Of a stretch of 64,000 bases of DNA, positions 8,992-17,966 are shown piece by piece. The stretch spans positions 38,677 to 102,676 of the forward strand of contig CAZTCJ010000003.1 of NCBI GenBank assembly GCA_964612085.1, in the 5' to 3' direction. This DNA is from CAZTCJ01 sp964612085. Lineage in GTDB: Bacteria > Pseudomonadota > Alphaproteobacteria > JAJFIK01. The number at the start of each line of letters is the position of its first letter. Within the stretch, counting starts at the first letter, position 1. The translations under genes and the position numbers were made by a program. Under the pieces are notes generated by a model. It was not told the DNA's origin. It saw only the letters and a list, made by a program, of their open reading frames with translations, and did no database searches.

Positions 8992-11900
8992 TTACTGGCC
9001 CAGTTCCGTCGGATAGGCCGGCGCCTCTTTGAGATCGGGCGGCGTGAAGCCTTCCAGATCGCTCAGCACTTCCGCGATGGCCCGGTCGAGCTGGGTATCC
9101 TCGCCGCGGTTGAACGCAGCCGGATCCAGATCCACTTCGATATCGGGCGCGACGCCTTCATTCTCGATGGTCCACTCGCCTTCGGGCGTGAAGAAGCGGA
9201 AGAACGGCACCACCAGGAAGCCGCCATCGATCAGGAACGGATTGGCCGAAATGCCGATCAGGCCGCCCCATGTCCGTTTACCGATCAATTTGCCGATGCC
9301 CTTATAGCGGAAGGCATAGGGCAGGAAATCGCCGCCCGAGCCCGCGCCCTGGTCGATCAGCATGACCTTCGGCCCGTGGGTGACGCCGCCGGGCGTATTG
9401 AACACGAGCCCGTCCCGGTCCTTCCAGCCCGACAGATGCGTCCAGCTCAAGACATCAGTGATATAGTTCGCCGCCTGACCGCCGCCATTGGTCCGCTCAT
9501 CGATGATCATGGCTTCGCGGTCGCCTTGGGCGAAATACATGCGGTTGAAGAAGCGGTAGCCGTCACCGCCCGTATTGGGCAGGTAGACATAGCCCACCCG
9601 GCCACCGGTCTTCTCGTCCACATAGTTGCGGTTTTCTTCGATCCAGGCCCAGCGGCGCAGCATGAACTCGTTGCTGACCGGCTCGACCACCACATCCCGC
9701 GCCCCTTGGGTACGCGGACGGCCATTGACGCTCAGCGTCACCTGCTCGCCCACCGTGTTGGCCAAATGCGCGAAGATATTGTCCGTCTCCGTCAGGTCCC
9801 GGCCATTGACGGCAAGAATGTAATCGCCTTCCTCAACACCGATGCCGGGGGCTGCCAGCGGCCCTTCCAGGAACGGGTTCCAGTTCTCGCCCGTATAGAC
9901 GCGCTTGACCCGGTAGCGGCCGTTCTCGATGCGCAGATCCGCGCCCAGCAAACCGATCCCGACGGACGGCTCATCATGGGTGTCGCCGCCGCCGATGCGG
10001 TTATGGCCGACATGCAGCTCGCCGATCATCTCGACCAGGAGCGTATTCAGGTCTTCCCGGCGGCCCACATGATCCACAAGCGGACGGTACCGGTCATAAA
10101 TGGCCTGCCAGTCGATACCGTGCAGGCCCGGATCGTAGAAGAAATCCCGCTGCATGCGCCAGGTTTCATCGAAAATATGGGCCCATTCATTGGCCGGATC
10201 GATGAAGCTGCGCACATCACGGGTATTGACCGGTTCGCCGTCGAAACTGTCCCCCGCCTTGCCGGTCAAAATCTGATTGCCGATCAGGGCCACGATCAGA
10301 TGCTCGCCATCGGCGCCGATCCCGAAGCCGCTCACGCCTGAGATCAGGGTCTGTGCGGACTTTTCCTCGAAATCGAAACGGACCAGGGCATTTTCCGACT
10401 GGGAGGTCTCCCCCGGAGGCTCCCGCGTGATGCCGGGCTGGACGCGCTGGATGTAGTAGAGCGCCCCATCTTTCGCAACGTCGAGGCTGTCGTAATTCCG
10501 CTCTGCGACGGGCAGAGCGACGATCCGCTCAGAGATACCGTCGAGATCGATCCGGGTTTCCGTCTCCTCTTCATCGCCCGCCTCATCGGCCTCTTCGTCG
10601 GAGGCCTCGGACTCACCTTCCTCTTCGTCGGCGGCTTCTTCGTCGCCGGGCTTGGGCAGAAGCGGCGACTTGCCGTCCGCAGCCAGAACGACCGCATAGA
10701 GACCGGCGCGGTAGGGGCGTTCCTGGCTCGACATGTCGAGCCCCACCTGCAGCGGGCCGGAATTGGTCGAGGCCGCGAAGTAAAGATACGCACCGTCGCG
10801 GCTGAAGGCGGGCGAGCCCACATCGCTCATGCCGTCGGAAACGCGGGTCGCCGTGCCGCTCTCGAAATTAAAGAGCATGAGATCGCGCAGATGGTTCGGC
10901 TTTTCCTCCGTATAGGCAAGCCAGCGCCCGTCCGGAGACACCGCCACCTCGACCTGCTCCCGGCGCGCCCCCGTGGCGATCTCGGTGATGTCGCCAGAGG
11001 CCGCGTCGATGGCGAAGAGCTCCAGGTGATTGCTCTCGAAGATGATCCGCTGGCCTTCCCCGCCCCAGGCATTGAGATAATAATAATCCGGACCAAGATC
11101 GAAGGAGCGCAGTTCCGTACCCGTCTGATCGGTGATGATCAGCTTGTGCTGGCCGGTGGCATCGGAGATGAAGGCGATTTCATCGCCTTTGGGCGACCAC
11201 AGCGCATCCGCCTCGCGCACGCCATCGGTGGCGGTGAGATTACGGGTGCTGCCGTCTTCGACCGGCACGGTAAAGACATCACCGCGGGCGGTGATCAGCA
11301 CGCGCTTGGCCGTGGGCGACAGGTCGAGCGCCTGGATCGTGCTGCTGGCGTCTTTCCACTGGGGCCGGCGTTGGGGCAGATCGGGCTTGATGGAAACGGC
11401 GATCTCTTCGACCGTACCGCTCTCAAGATCGAGCGCCTTCAGCCGCCCGCCCGCTTCATAGACGATGGTGCCGCCATGGGCGTCGGCGGCGCGGATATCC
11501 CACACCGTCTCATTGGTCAGGCGGGTGATGGATTGGTCGTCCGTATCGTACCGGTAGACGTTCAGCGTCTTGTCTTCCCGGTCGGAGAGGAAATAGACGT
11601 CCCCGCCAACCCACATGGGATTGATGTCGTTGATGCGCTCGCCCGGAATATCGGTGACGCGCTGATTGCCCATATTCATGATGGTGATCGAAGGCGTGGT
11701 GCCGCCGCGATAGCCGCGCCAGCCTGACGATCCGCCGTAAAGGCCGTTATAGGCGGGACCGAAGCGCATATAGGCGAGCCTGCGCCCGTCATCCGACCAG
11801 GCACCCCGGAACAGCGGGGCGTCCATGATCTTGTCGGGCAAACCGCCGTCCACGGAGACATGATAGAGCTGGTTCGAGCGGCCGAAATCCACTTCCCGGC

Positions 11901-12300
11901 GGGAGGTGAACGCCACCTTCGTGCCGTCATGGGACCAGCCGTTCACCTCGTCCGTATACGGATGCCAGGTGAGCCGCTCGGGCTGCCCGCCCTCCACGGC
12001 AATCACATAGACGTCCGCATTGCTGTCATAAGTGCCGGTGAAGGCGATCATCGACCCGTCTGGCGAGAATTTGGGATTGCGTTCTTCCGCCGGATGGGAG
12101 GTCAGGCGCCGGGGATCGGAGCCGTCCCGGTTCGCGACCCAGATATCGCCCGCATAAACGAACGCCAGATGGTCCTGGGACAGGGCGGGCGCGCGCAGAA
12201 GCAGGGTTTGCTCTTCCTGCGCGCTCGCCGTCCCGCTGATGGCGCTTCCGGCACTCAAGGCCAGCGCCGCCGCAAACGCGGTTTTCAATCCATATCTCAT
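8992..12300 (-). CDS. Tricorn-type protease, periplasmic (S41 family)
   Basis: This protein of about 1102 residues resembles the archaeal/bacterial Tricorn core protease, which degrades peptides. A signal peptide (LKTAFAAALALSAGSAISGTASAQ) covers residues 1-29. Two TolB-like beta-propellers follow, about 30-340 and 350-660, with repeats such as PKFSPDGSMIAFTG and SPDGRWLAYTEEKP. A PDZ domain (EEGDYILAVNGRDL) and an S41 serine-protease domain with GAGSGGDFLPYAFR near residue 985 close the protein. A strongly acidic insertion of about 32 residues sits near 550-581. The start at 12300 is set by AGGGGG upstream and by the signal peptide. The length matches bacterial Tricorn homologues, and the signal suggests a periplasmic role. 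Confidence 0.9.
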   Translation of the reverse strand: MRYGLKTAFAAALALSAGSAISGTASAQEEQTLLLRAPALSQDHLAFVYAGDIWVANRDGSDPRRLTSHPAEERNPKFSPDGSMIAFTGTYDSNADVYVIAVEGGQPERLTWHPYTDEVNGWSHDGTKVAFTSRREVDFGRSNQLYHVSVDGGLPDKIMDAPLFRGAWSDDGRRLAYMRFGPAYNGLYGGSSGWRGYRGGTTPSITIMNMGNQRVTDIPGERINDINPMWVGGDVYFLSDREDKTLNVYRYDTDDQSITRLTNETVWDIRAADAHGGTIVYEAGGRLKALDLESGTVEEIAVSIKPDLPQRRPQWKDASSTIQALDLSPTAKRVLITARGDVFTVPVEDGSTRNLTATDGVREADALWSPKGDEIAFISDATGQHKLIITDQTGTELRSFDLGPDYYYLNAWGGEGQRIIFESNHLELFAIDAASGDITEIATGARREQVEVAVSPDGRWLAYTEEKPNHLRDLMLFNFESGTATRVSDGMSDVGSPAFSRDGAYLYFAASTNSGPLQVGLDMSSQERPYRAGLYAVVLAADGKSPLLPKPGDEEAADEEEGESEASDEEADEAGDEEETETRIDLDGISERIVALPVAERNYDSLDVAKDGALYYIQRVQPGITREPPGETSQSENALVRFDFEEKSAQTLISGVSGFGIGADGEHLIVALIGNQILTGKAGDSFDGEPVNTRDVRSFIDPANEWAHIFDETWRMQRDFFYDPGLHGIDWQAIYDRYRPLVDHVGRREDLNTLLVEMIGELHVGHNRIGGGDTHDEPSVGIGLLGADLRIENGRYRVKRVYTGENWNPFLEGPLAAPGIGVEEGDYILAVNGRDLTETDNIFAHLANTVGEQVTLSVNGRPRTQGARDVVVEPVSNEFMLRRWAWIEENRNYVDEKTGGRVGYVYLPNTGGDGYRFFNRMYFAQGDREAMIIDERTNGGGQAANYITDVLSWTHLSGWKDRDGLVFNTPGGVTHGPKVMLIDQGAGSGGDFLPYAFRYKGIGKLIGKRTWGGLIGISANPFLIDGGFLVVPFFRFFTPEGEWTIENEGVAPDIEVDLDPAAFNRGEDTQLDRAIAEVLSDLEGFTPPDLKEAPAYPTELGQ

Positions 12301-12389
12301 GACGAGCCCCCTGGTTTGGCCGCGGGCCTGACCGCCCGCTTTGCCGCGATCATAGCGCCATGGGCCGCTTAAGGGTAGCGGTAGGTCTC

Positions 12390-13010
12390 TCAAACCTGGC
12401 GGCTCTTTTTGGAGGCCGCGAGCCGGGCCGTGGCGGCCGCCAGATCGGCGGGCGTGTCCACATCGAAAAGAATGCCGTCCTCGGCAACCGTCACGGGACG
12501 CAGATGGTCCCGCGCGCGCTGGATGATGCCTTTGGCGCCCTGGTCCCCGGCCAAGGCGGCAAGCGCCTCGACCCAGGCGCGGCCGAACAGCACCGGATGG
12601 CCGCGCCGCCCTTCATGCATAGGCAGGACGATGGTCTCGGGGCCCCCCGTTTCGAAAGCCGCCCGCAAGGCGGCATAGGCCGCAGGCGGAATGAACGGCA
12701 TATCGGCCAGGGCAACGAACACCCCGTCCACGTCGTCCAGAGCTTGCGCACCGAGGGCCAGGGACGATCCCATGCCGTCCTCCGCTTTCGGATTGACGAT
12801 GATCTCGAAACCCGACGCCTTGCCGCGTGCGCTGATACCGGGCGCACCCTCAGGCACCACCAGGATGCGCCGCGCCAGGTCAAGGGAGGCGAGCGGCGCG
12901 AAGGCCCAATCGATCAGAGGGCGCCCGCCGAGATCCGCCAACAGTTTCCGCTCGGCCCCGAACCGGCGGGAGAGGCCCGCCGCCAGAACGATCGCGGCCA
13001 GCCGGATCAT
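12390..13010 (-). CDS. MobA/MocA-like nucleotidyltransferase
   Basis: This 206-residue protein carries the nucleotidyltransferase signature LAAIVLAAGLSRRFGAERKLL at its N-terminus, then ALADMPFIPPAAY and GHPVLFGRAW, as in MocA/MobA-type cytidylyl- or guanylyltransferases that modify molybdopterin cofactor. The ATG overlaps the TGA stop of the XdhC-like gene (ATGA), so the two are translationally coupled. MocA with XdhC is the usual maturation pair of xanthine dehydrogenase or CO-dehydrogenase family enzymes, which need MCD cofactor and sulfuration. No such hydroxylase is in this window, so the client enzyme is elsewhere. MCD versus MGD specificity cannot be settled by eye. Confidence 0.83.
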   Translation of the reverse strand: MIRLAAIVLAAGLSRRFGAERKLLADLGGRPLIDWAFAPLASLDLARRILVVPEGAPGISARGKASGFEIIVNPKAEDGMGSSLALGAQALDDVDGVFVALADMPFIPPAAYAALRAAFETGGPETIVLPMHEGRRGHPVLFGRAWVEALAALAGDQGAKGIIQRARDHLRPVTVAEDGILFDVDTPADLAAATARLAASKKSRQV

Positions 13011-13990
13011 CTGTCCGCCTGCTGATGCCCGACAATCTGCGCCAGGATCGCGACGGCGATGGCGGGCGGGCTTTTCGCGCCGATGGCGAGACCCACGGGC
13101 CCGTGAATGCGCGCCGTCTGATCGTCCGGACAGCCCATGGCCCGCAAGGCATCGAGCCGTTCGCCATGGGTCCGGCGGCTGCCCAGGGCGCCGATATAGC
13201 CGCACGGGGTTTGCAAGGCCTTGGCGAGGATCGGCGGCTCCCATTCGTGGTCGTGAAACAAAAGCACCAAGGCCGTCCAGGCATCGAGCGTGTCCGCCTC
13301 GAAATCATCGGCCCGCATCAGCGGGCGGGCAGCGACCGACGGCGCCCGCCCGAGTTCCAGGGTCTCCGGTTCCGGCGACAACAGCACGGTCTCGAACGCC
13401 GCTTCCGCGCCGAGACGGGCCAAGGACGCCGCGATCGGCCCCTTGCCCGCGATGACCAGGCGCTGGGCAGGCGCATAGCGGCGGATGAGCCGCGAGCCGT
13501 CGCGTTCGGCCTGGCTCTGCCCATGCATCCCGGTCCGGCAGGCGGTTCGCTCCGCCTCCAGATCGATCACCATCTCCGCGCAGGCCCGCGCCGCGACCGC
13601 ATCGGTCACCAGCGCCACATCGCCGTCCCCGACGGTGGGATCCACATAAACGTCGATGCCCGCGCCGCAGGGCAGTTTGATATCGATGTAGGGAGAGCCG
13701 ACGCCGTAGCGCACCAGCCTCGGTCTGCCATCGGCCAGAGCGCTTTGGGCTTCCAGGATAATCGCGGCCTGGGCGCAGCCACCGGTGATGACGCCCGCCG
13801 CGCGCCCGTCTTCGCACACCGCCATCTGACTGCCCAAGGGCCGGGGCGAAGTGCCTTCGATGCCCACAAGGGTGACGAGCGCGGCCTTAAGGCCTTCGGC
13901 CCGCCAGGCCTGAAGCCAGGGCAGCACATCTTCCGTAAACGGGAGGGCCGGCGCACCAGCACCGGCCCGTTGGGTTTGCATTTCCAGCAT
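13007..13990 (-). CDS. XdhC/CoxI family molybdoenzyme maturation factor
   Basis: This protein of about 327 residues has the XdhC/CoxI N-terminal domain, LVTLVGIEGTSPRPLGSQMAV followed by GVITGGCAQAAI and LPCGAGIDVYVDP, and a C-terminal Rossmann-like domain with LVIAGKGPIAASLARL and YIGALGSRRTHGER. XdhC proteins bind molybdenum cofactor and deliver it in sulfurated form to xanthine dehydrogenase-type enzymes. The ATG at 13990 is preferred; a TTG at 13996 and an ATG at 13981 are alternatives with little difference in ribosome-site quality. The gene is coupled to the MocA-like gene by a 4-base overlap. Confidence 0.87.
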   Translation of the reverse strand: MLEMQTQRAGAGAPALPFTEDVLPWLQAWRAEGLKAALVTLVGIEGTSPRPLGSQMAVCEDGRAAGVITGGCAQAAIILEAQSALADGRPRLVRYGVGSPYIDIKLPCGAGIDVYVDPTVGDGDVALVTDAVAARACAEMVIDLEAERTACRTGMHGQSQAERDGSRLIRRYAPAQRLVIAGKGPIAASLARLGAEAAFETVLLSPEPETLELGRAPSVAARPLMRADDFEADTLDAWTALVLLFHDHEWEPPILAKALQTPCGYIGALGSRRTHGERLDALRAMGCPDDQTARIHGPVGLAIGAKSPPAIAVAILAQIVGHQQADR

Positions 13991-14038
13991 GCCCAAGGCC
14001 TTATTCCATGAACAGGCCTTGAGACTAGCATGAAGACC

Positions 14039-14059
14039 GCGGGGCCCGTCGAGCCCCGC
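14039..14059 (-). terminator. Hairpin after the sugar-dehydrogenase/RTX gene
   Basis: A perfect 7-base inverted repeat GCGGGGC/GCCCCGC with a 7-base loop begins about 16 bases past the stop codon on the minus strand. The following tract is only weakly T-rich, so it may be a weak terminator. Confidence 0.45.
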
Positions 14060-14074
14060 CCGCGCGGTATGGTT

Positions 14075-15922
14075 TTACGCGAACATGAAGTTGTCCGCCG
14101 TAAGGTCTTCCATGTCGGTCTTCTCGAAGACGAGTTGGTCGCCGCCGCCCGCGTCCCAGACCAGATCCTTGCCGTCTTCCTGCATCTGCATCTGGAGCAT
14201 GGCGAAGTCGAGCCCGGCGAAAGCGGTCAGGTCCACAACATCCGCGCCCTTCTTGTTGAACTTCGAGAGAATATCAACCTCGTTGCCCATCTCGAACACG
14301 AACGTGTCGTCTTCCTTGCCGGCCCGAAGCTCATCCGTGCCCGCACCGCCATTGATCATGTTGGTGCCGCCCTTGACCCGGACATCGTCGTCGCCGGCGC
14401 CGCCCATGATCATATTGGTGCCGTCTTTCATCTGGATGCGGTCGTCGCCGTCACCACCCATCACCGTGTTCACGCCGCCCTTGTCCTTGACCCGGTCGTC
14501 GCCACCACCGCCGCTGATCGTGTCGTTGCCGTCACCGGTGGAGATCCTGTCGTCCCCACCCTGACCGTCGATGGTGTTGGCGCCATCCCGGTCCTTGATT
14601 TTGTCATCGCCCGAGCCGCCGTCGATTATGTCGTCGCCGCCCCGGCCGTCGAGCTTGTCGTCGCCGCCCAGGCCCAGCAGCGTTTCGTCCGCATCCGTGC
14701 CTTTGAGCTTGTTGTCCTCGGCATCGCCCTGCAGCGTGTTGGGCGGCGGCGCGACGACGGTGGACTGGACCATGAAGATCTCGCCGTCATCGTAATCGAC
14801 GATGTAAAGATTGCCGTCCACGTCCTCGCCGAAGCTGGAGATCAGATCGATCGTGCCTTCATCGGGCGTGAAATCCGTGTTGCGCAGTGTGGCGTCGGCC
14901 TCGGTCAGCGTGCTCGACGGCTCGCCCTTATTGTTGATGTTCTCGGTCAGTTCGGAGGCTGGAATGGACCAGATATTGGCGGTCACGAAGTCGCCGAAAA
15001 TATACTCGCCCTGGAGCGACGGCGCGGGCCCGCGATAGACATAGCCGCCGGTGACCGCAAAACCGGTCATCGGATTGCTGTCATATTCCAGCACCGGACG
15101 GATGAAATCGGTATCGTCGATATCATCCTCGCCGCTCATGAAGGGCAATGTGCCTTCGAATTCGTCCCAGCCGAAATTGAGCGCTTCGTCGATGGCGTTT
15201 TGCGGCAGGATATTGATCTCTTCCCGGTCCTGCTCGCCCACATCGCCGAGATAAAGATCGCCGGTCAGACGGTCGAAGCTGGCGCGGGACGGATTGCGCA
15301 GGCCCGAGGCGATGATTTCGTCCGCACCGCCTTCGCCCACGAACGGATTATCCTCTGGAATGGCGTAATCGCGGTTCTCATCGCCCGGAAAATCATCGCC
15401 CGACGGATCGATCCGCAAAATCTTGCCCAGAAGCGAATTGTTGTTCTGAGCGGGCAGATTGACGAACCCGCCGCCATCGCCAGTCGGGATGTAAAGAAAA
15501 CCGTCAGGACCGAAATCAAGCCAGCCCGCATTGTGGTTGTCTTCCGGCTGGGCGATTTCGAGAATGATATCGGCCGTGGATTCGTCCGCCTGGTCCGCGT
15601 CCTCGGCGGAGACATTATACCGGCGGATTTCCGTGTCGCCTTCATCGTTGGTCATGTTGATGTAGAAGGTGCCGCTGGTGGCGAAATCCGGCGCGAACGC
15701 CAGACCCAGGAGGCCTTGTTCGGCACCCACGGAGACTTCATCGGAGATATCGAGGAACGGCGTCACATTCACCATGCCGGTTTCGGCATCGAGGATCTTG
15801 ATGACCCCGCCCTGCTCCAAGATGAACGTGCGGTTGGTACCGTCGTCGGGCATGGTAGCGAAAAGCGGCTGTGAAAAGCCGGTGCCGACGCGCACCACCT
15901 GAAAATCGAGTTCGTCTTCCAT
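14075..15922 (-). CDS. PQQ-dependent sugar dehydrogenase-like protein with RTX repeats
   Basis: This 615-residue protein begins without a signal peptide and has two parts. Residues 1-395 form a six-bladed propeller of the soluble aldose dehydrogenase/HHIP-like family: EQGLLGLAFAPDF, HNAGWLDFGPDGFLYIPTGD, GLRNPSRASFD and LGDVGEQDREEIN. Residues about 400-540 are RTX-type nonapeptides (GGDDKLDGRGGDD, GGSGDDKI, GGAGDDDV) that would bind calcium, followed by a C-terminal domain with DTFVFEMGNEVDIL. Lack of a signal plus RTX repeats points to type I secretion, although no type I exporter is present here. The start at 15922 follows AGGGAGA; the longer upstream frame has no such site. Quinoprotein activity is family-based inference. 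Confidence 0.87.
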   Translation of the reverse strand: MEDELDFQVVRVGTGFSQPLFATMPDDGTNRTFILEQGGVIKILDAETGMVNVTPFLDISDEVSVGAEQGLLGLAFAPDFATSGTFYINMTNDEGDTEIRRYNVSAEDADQADESTADIILEIAQPEDNHNAGWLDFGPDGFLYIPTGDGGGFVNLPAQNNNSLLGKILRIDPSGDDFPGDENRDYAIPEDNPFVGEGGADEIIASGLRNPSRASFDRLTGDLYLGDVGEQDREEINILPQNAIDEALNFGWDEFEGTLPFMSGEDDIDDTDFIRPVLEYDSNPMTGFAVTGGYVYRGPAPSLQGEYIFGDFVTANIWSIPASELTENINNKGEPSSTLTEADATLRNTDFTPDEGTIDLISSFGEDVDGNLYIVDYDDGEIFMVQSTVVAPPPNTLQGDAEDNKLKGTDADETLLGLGGDDKLDGRGGDDIIDGGSGDDKIKDRDGANTIDGQGGDDRISTGDGNDTISGGGGDDRVKDKGGVNTVMGGDGDDRIQMKDGTNMIMGGAGDDDVRVKGGTNMINGGAGTDELRAGKEDDTFVFEMGNEVDILSKFNKKGADVVDLTAFAGLDFAMLQMQMQEDGKDLVWDAGGGDQLVFEKTDMEDLTADNFMFA

Positions 15923-15968
15923 TCGAGTCTCCCTGGAAACGGTTTCATGCGGGTCCCGAAGACAGCAA

Positions 15969-15990
15969 AGCGGGCCTCGTTCAGCCCGCT
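15969..15990 (-). terminator. Hairpin between the cupredoxin and RTX genes
   Basis: AGCGGGC pairs with GCCCGCT across an eight-base loop and is followed on the minus strand by TTTGCTGTCTT. It could end the cupredoxin transcript or act in the leader of the RTX gene. Confidence 0.4.
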
Positions 15991-16083
15991 TCATCCCTTG
16001 TCACCGGAAAAAATCCGCGCACCCCTCATAGCCAAACCGGAGCCATATGAGACCATGGGGAGACCAGACACAACTCAAGACAC

Positions 16084-16115
16084 GGTAAGGTGACGCAAGC
16101 TTCATCTACCTTACC
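16084..16115. repeat. 8-base perfect inverted repeat in the cupredoxin-RTX intergenic region
   Basis: GGTAAGGT at 16084-16091 and ACCTTACC at 16108-16115 are exact inverted copies separated by 16 bases. It could be a regulator half-site pair or a weak hairpin; there is no T-tract. The surrounding 15991-16186 holds no gene. Confidence 0.4.
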
Positions 16116-16186
16116 GATCCGTTACAATAGAGCGAAAAACCCTTTGTTTTTTATGGCTTAGAATGGGATAATCCGCTTAAGGACGG

Positions 16187-16570
16187 TCACGGATTCTCAG
16201 ATTCTGTGACGGCCGGCACTTGCCCCGCCGCCGGGCCGGCCTGCACGTCGACCATCAGCCGCATGCGCGGATGAATATGGCAACCGATCTCCCAGGTGCC
16301 TTCCTCCTCGAACGTCACCTCATAGGAGGCGCCGCGCGGCAGCAGGCGCGAGGAAAACTCCGTGGGCCCCTTGCGCGACATGATGTGGTGCGACGTCCGG
16401 TCGTCATTCTGGAAGACCACGACATCGCCCGGCTGAATGGTGATTTCCCGGGGAGCGAAGGTCCGGCCTTTCTGGGACACAAGATAGCGCTCGCCCGCCG
16501 ACAGAAGCGGGCCCGCGCCCCAGGCCGCCAGGATGGCGCAGACAATCAAAAACGGCAGGATCGGTCTCAT
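16187..16570 (-). CDS. Periplasmic cupredoxin (blue-copper-like protein)
   Basis: This protein of about 127 residues has a signal or anchor segment at 3-24 (PFLIVCAILAAWGAGPLLSAG) and one cupredoxin domain. The type 1 copper ligands are all visible: a His in DDRTSHHIM and the C-terminal cluster CHIHPRM that supplies Cys, His and Met. FAPREITIQPGDVVVFQNDD is the canonical strand before the first His. It is expected to be a periplasmic electron carrier or copper-binding protein. The start at 16570 is chosen because the longer frame places 40 unlikely residues before the signal. Its redox partner is unknown; the neighbouring genes do not reveal one. Confidence 0.82.
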   Translation of the reverse strand: MRPILPFLIVCAILAAWGAGPLLSAGERYLVSQKGRTFAPREITIQPGDVVVFQNDDRTSHHIMSRKGPTEFSSRLLPRGASYEVTFEEEGTWEIGCHIHPRMRLMVDVQAGPAAGQVPAVTESENP

Positions 16571-16734
16571 GGCGTTTTCCGGACTCCGTTCGTCACAAGC
16601 GCGCTTGATAGGGCCGCTTACCGGCAGGCAGCGCCCGCCCGTGCAGGCAATCAACAATCGTGTCATAGCATTAGCCCGCTGCCATGACACGGGTTAGACT
16701 ATCGCCGGTCATCCGGGCCAGGGGAATTCCGAGT

Positions 16735-17964
16735 ATGTGTGTGTTTATCTGCAAGCGTTTCGCTTTACCGGCTTTAGCGCTCGCGGTGGCGTTGCCGGCA
16801 AGCGCCGTCGAGGCCCGGCCATGGGATCCGGACCTCCAGGTGACGGGTCTGGCCGGCTTCCGGGCCGTGCTGCCGAGCGATGCGCGCGCCCGGATCGATG
16901 GCGGTCCCTCGCGGGTCCGCTTCGGCGATGGCAGCGACGGCGGCGAAGACGTGCTCGCCGATATCGCGGAAATCGCCGTCGAGGTGGAGGCCCGCGCCAA
17001 TGACTGGCTGAGCCTGTTTCTCCACGCCCAATATCAGCCCGAGGACGACCAGATCGCCGATCTGGTCAGCGGTTTCATCCGGATCGAGCCGCCCGCCATG
17101 GGCCGGACGGCCGTGTCGTTCAAGGGCGGCGCGTTTTTCCCCGGTATCTCGAAGGAAAACCGGGGCACGGCCTGGAGCAACACCTACACCTTGACCAATT
17201 CCGCGTCGAAGAGTTGGATCGGCGAGGATGTGCGGCCCATCGGCACGGCGTTGGGTGTGACCTATACCGGCGACAGCTATGCGCTCGGCATCGAGGGCAC
17301 GGCCTTTTTCGCCAATGATGTGTCAGGTGCGGCGCTGGCGCGCGGCGGCTGGTCGCTTACCGATATCAAAACGCCCTTGACCGGCGCCATTCGCACCTTC
17401 AATCCGTCGGACCCGGACGGACTCAGCGTGTTCGAGCCGTTCCGCGAAGGCGACGGACGCCCGGGCGTTCAGATGCGCGTGGATCTCGACATCTTCGCCC
17501 TGGGCGGCATCTCTCTGCTCTATTGGAACAATCTGGCGGATCTGGACAAGACGATCGACGGCGATTCCCTGTGGCGCACGCGCTTTTTTGCGGCGGATGC
17601 GGAGGTTCTGCTGCCCTGGAGCATTTCCCTCCTGCCACAGATCATGGTCGGGCGGACCGAACACCCGACCCTGGGCACCCGCTTCCTGAGCGCGTCCGCG
17701 CTCGCCGCGCGGCATTTCGGGCCCGTGCGCGGCGCGCTGCGCCTGGAGTATTTCGCCCAAGACAATATCCGCGATATGCCCGAACTGCGCCTGGACGAGG
17801 AAGGCCATGCCGTAACCGCCGCCGCGTCTTACGCGCTGGGCCGGTACCATCAGTTCATCGGCGAGGTGGTTTACGTCCGCTCCCAGCGCGACGGCTCCGC
17901 CCTGCCCGCCGCCCGCGATCAGAACGAGACCCTTTTTCAGCTTGAATACCGTTTCGGATTTTGA
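16735..17964 (+). CDS. Porin-like outer membrane beta-barrel protein
   Basis: This protein of about 409 residues has a signal peptide (FALPALALAVALPASAVEA) and then alternating amphipathic strands with regular aromatic ends, finishing in FQLEYRFGF with the terminal Phe that BAM uses as an outer-membrane sorting signal. I do not recognise a specific transport family. The ATG at 16735 is preceded by AGGGGA at a suitable distance; an ATG at 16684 would add 17 residues before the signal. The cyclase gene starts 2 bases after its stop, so the two are probably co-transcribed and coupled, which links an envelope protein with cyclic-nucleotide signalling. Confidence 0.75.
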   Translation: MCVFICKRFALPALALAVALPASAVEARPWDPDLQVTGLAGFRAVLPSDARARIDGGPSRVRFGDGSDGGEDVLADIAEIAVEVEARANDWLSLFLHAQYQPEDDQIADLVSGFIRIEPPAMGRTAVSFKGGAFFPGISKENRGTAWSNTYTLTNSASKSWIGEDVRPIGTALGVTYTGDSYALGIEGTAFFANDVSGAALARGGWSLTDIKTPLTGAIRTFNPSDPDGLSVFEPFREGDGRPGVQMRVDLDIFALGGISLLYWNNLADLDKTIDGDSLWRTRFFAADAEVLLPWSISLLPQIMVGRTEHPTLGTRFLSASALAARHFGPVRGALRLEYFAQDNIRDMPELRLDEEGHAVTAAASYALGRYHQFIGEVVYVRSQRDGSALPAARDQNETLFQLEYRFGF

Positions 17965-17966
17965 CC

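Noticed and set aside
12301..12393. A longer Tricorn protease start 31 codons upstream
   Set aside because: It would place a charged Arg/Gly-rich stretch before the signal peptide, and the ATG at 12300 has AGGGGG.
14030..15874. A 614-codon plus-strand open frame opposite the RTX gene
   Set aside because: It arises from biased codons of the minus-strand propeller and RTX gene and has no signal, domain or ribosome site of its own.
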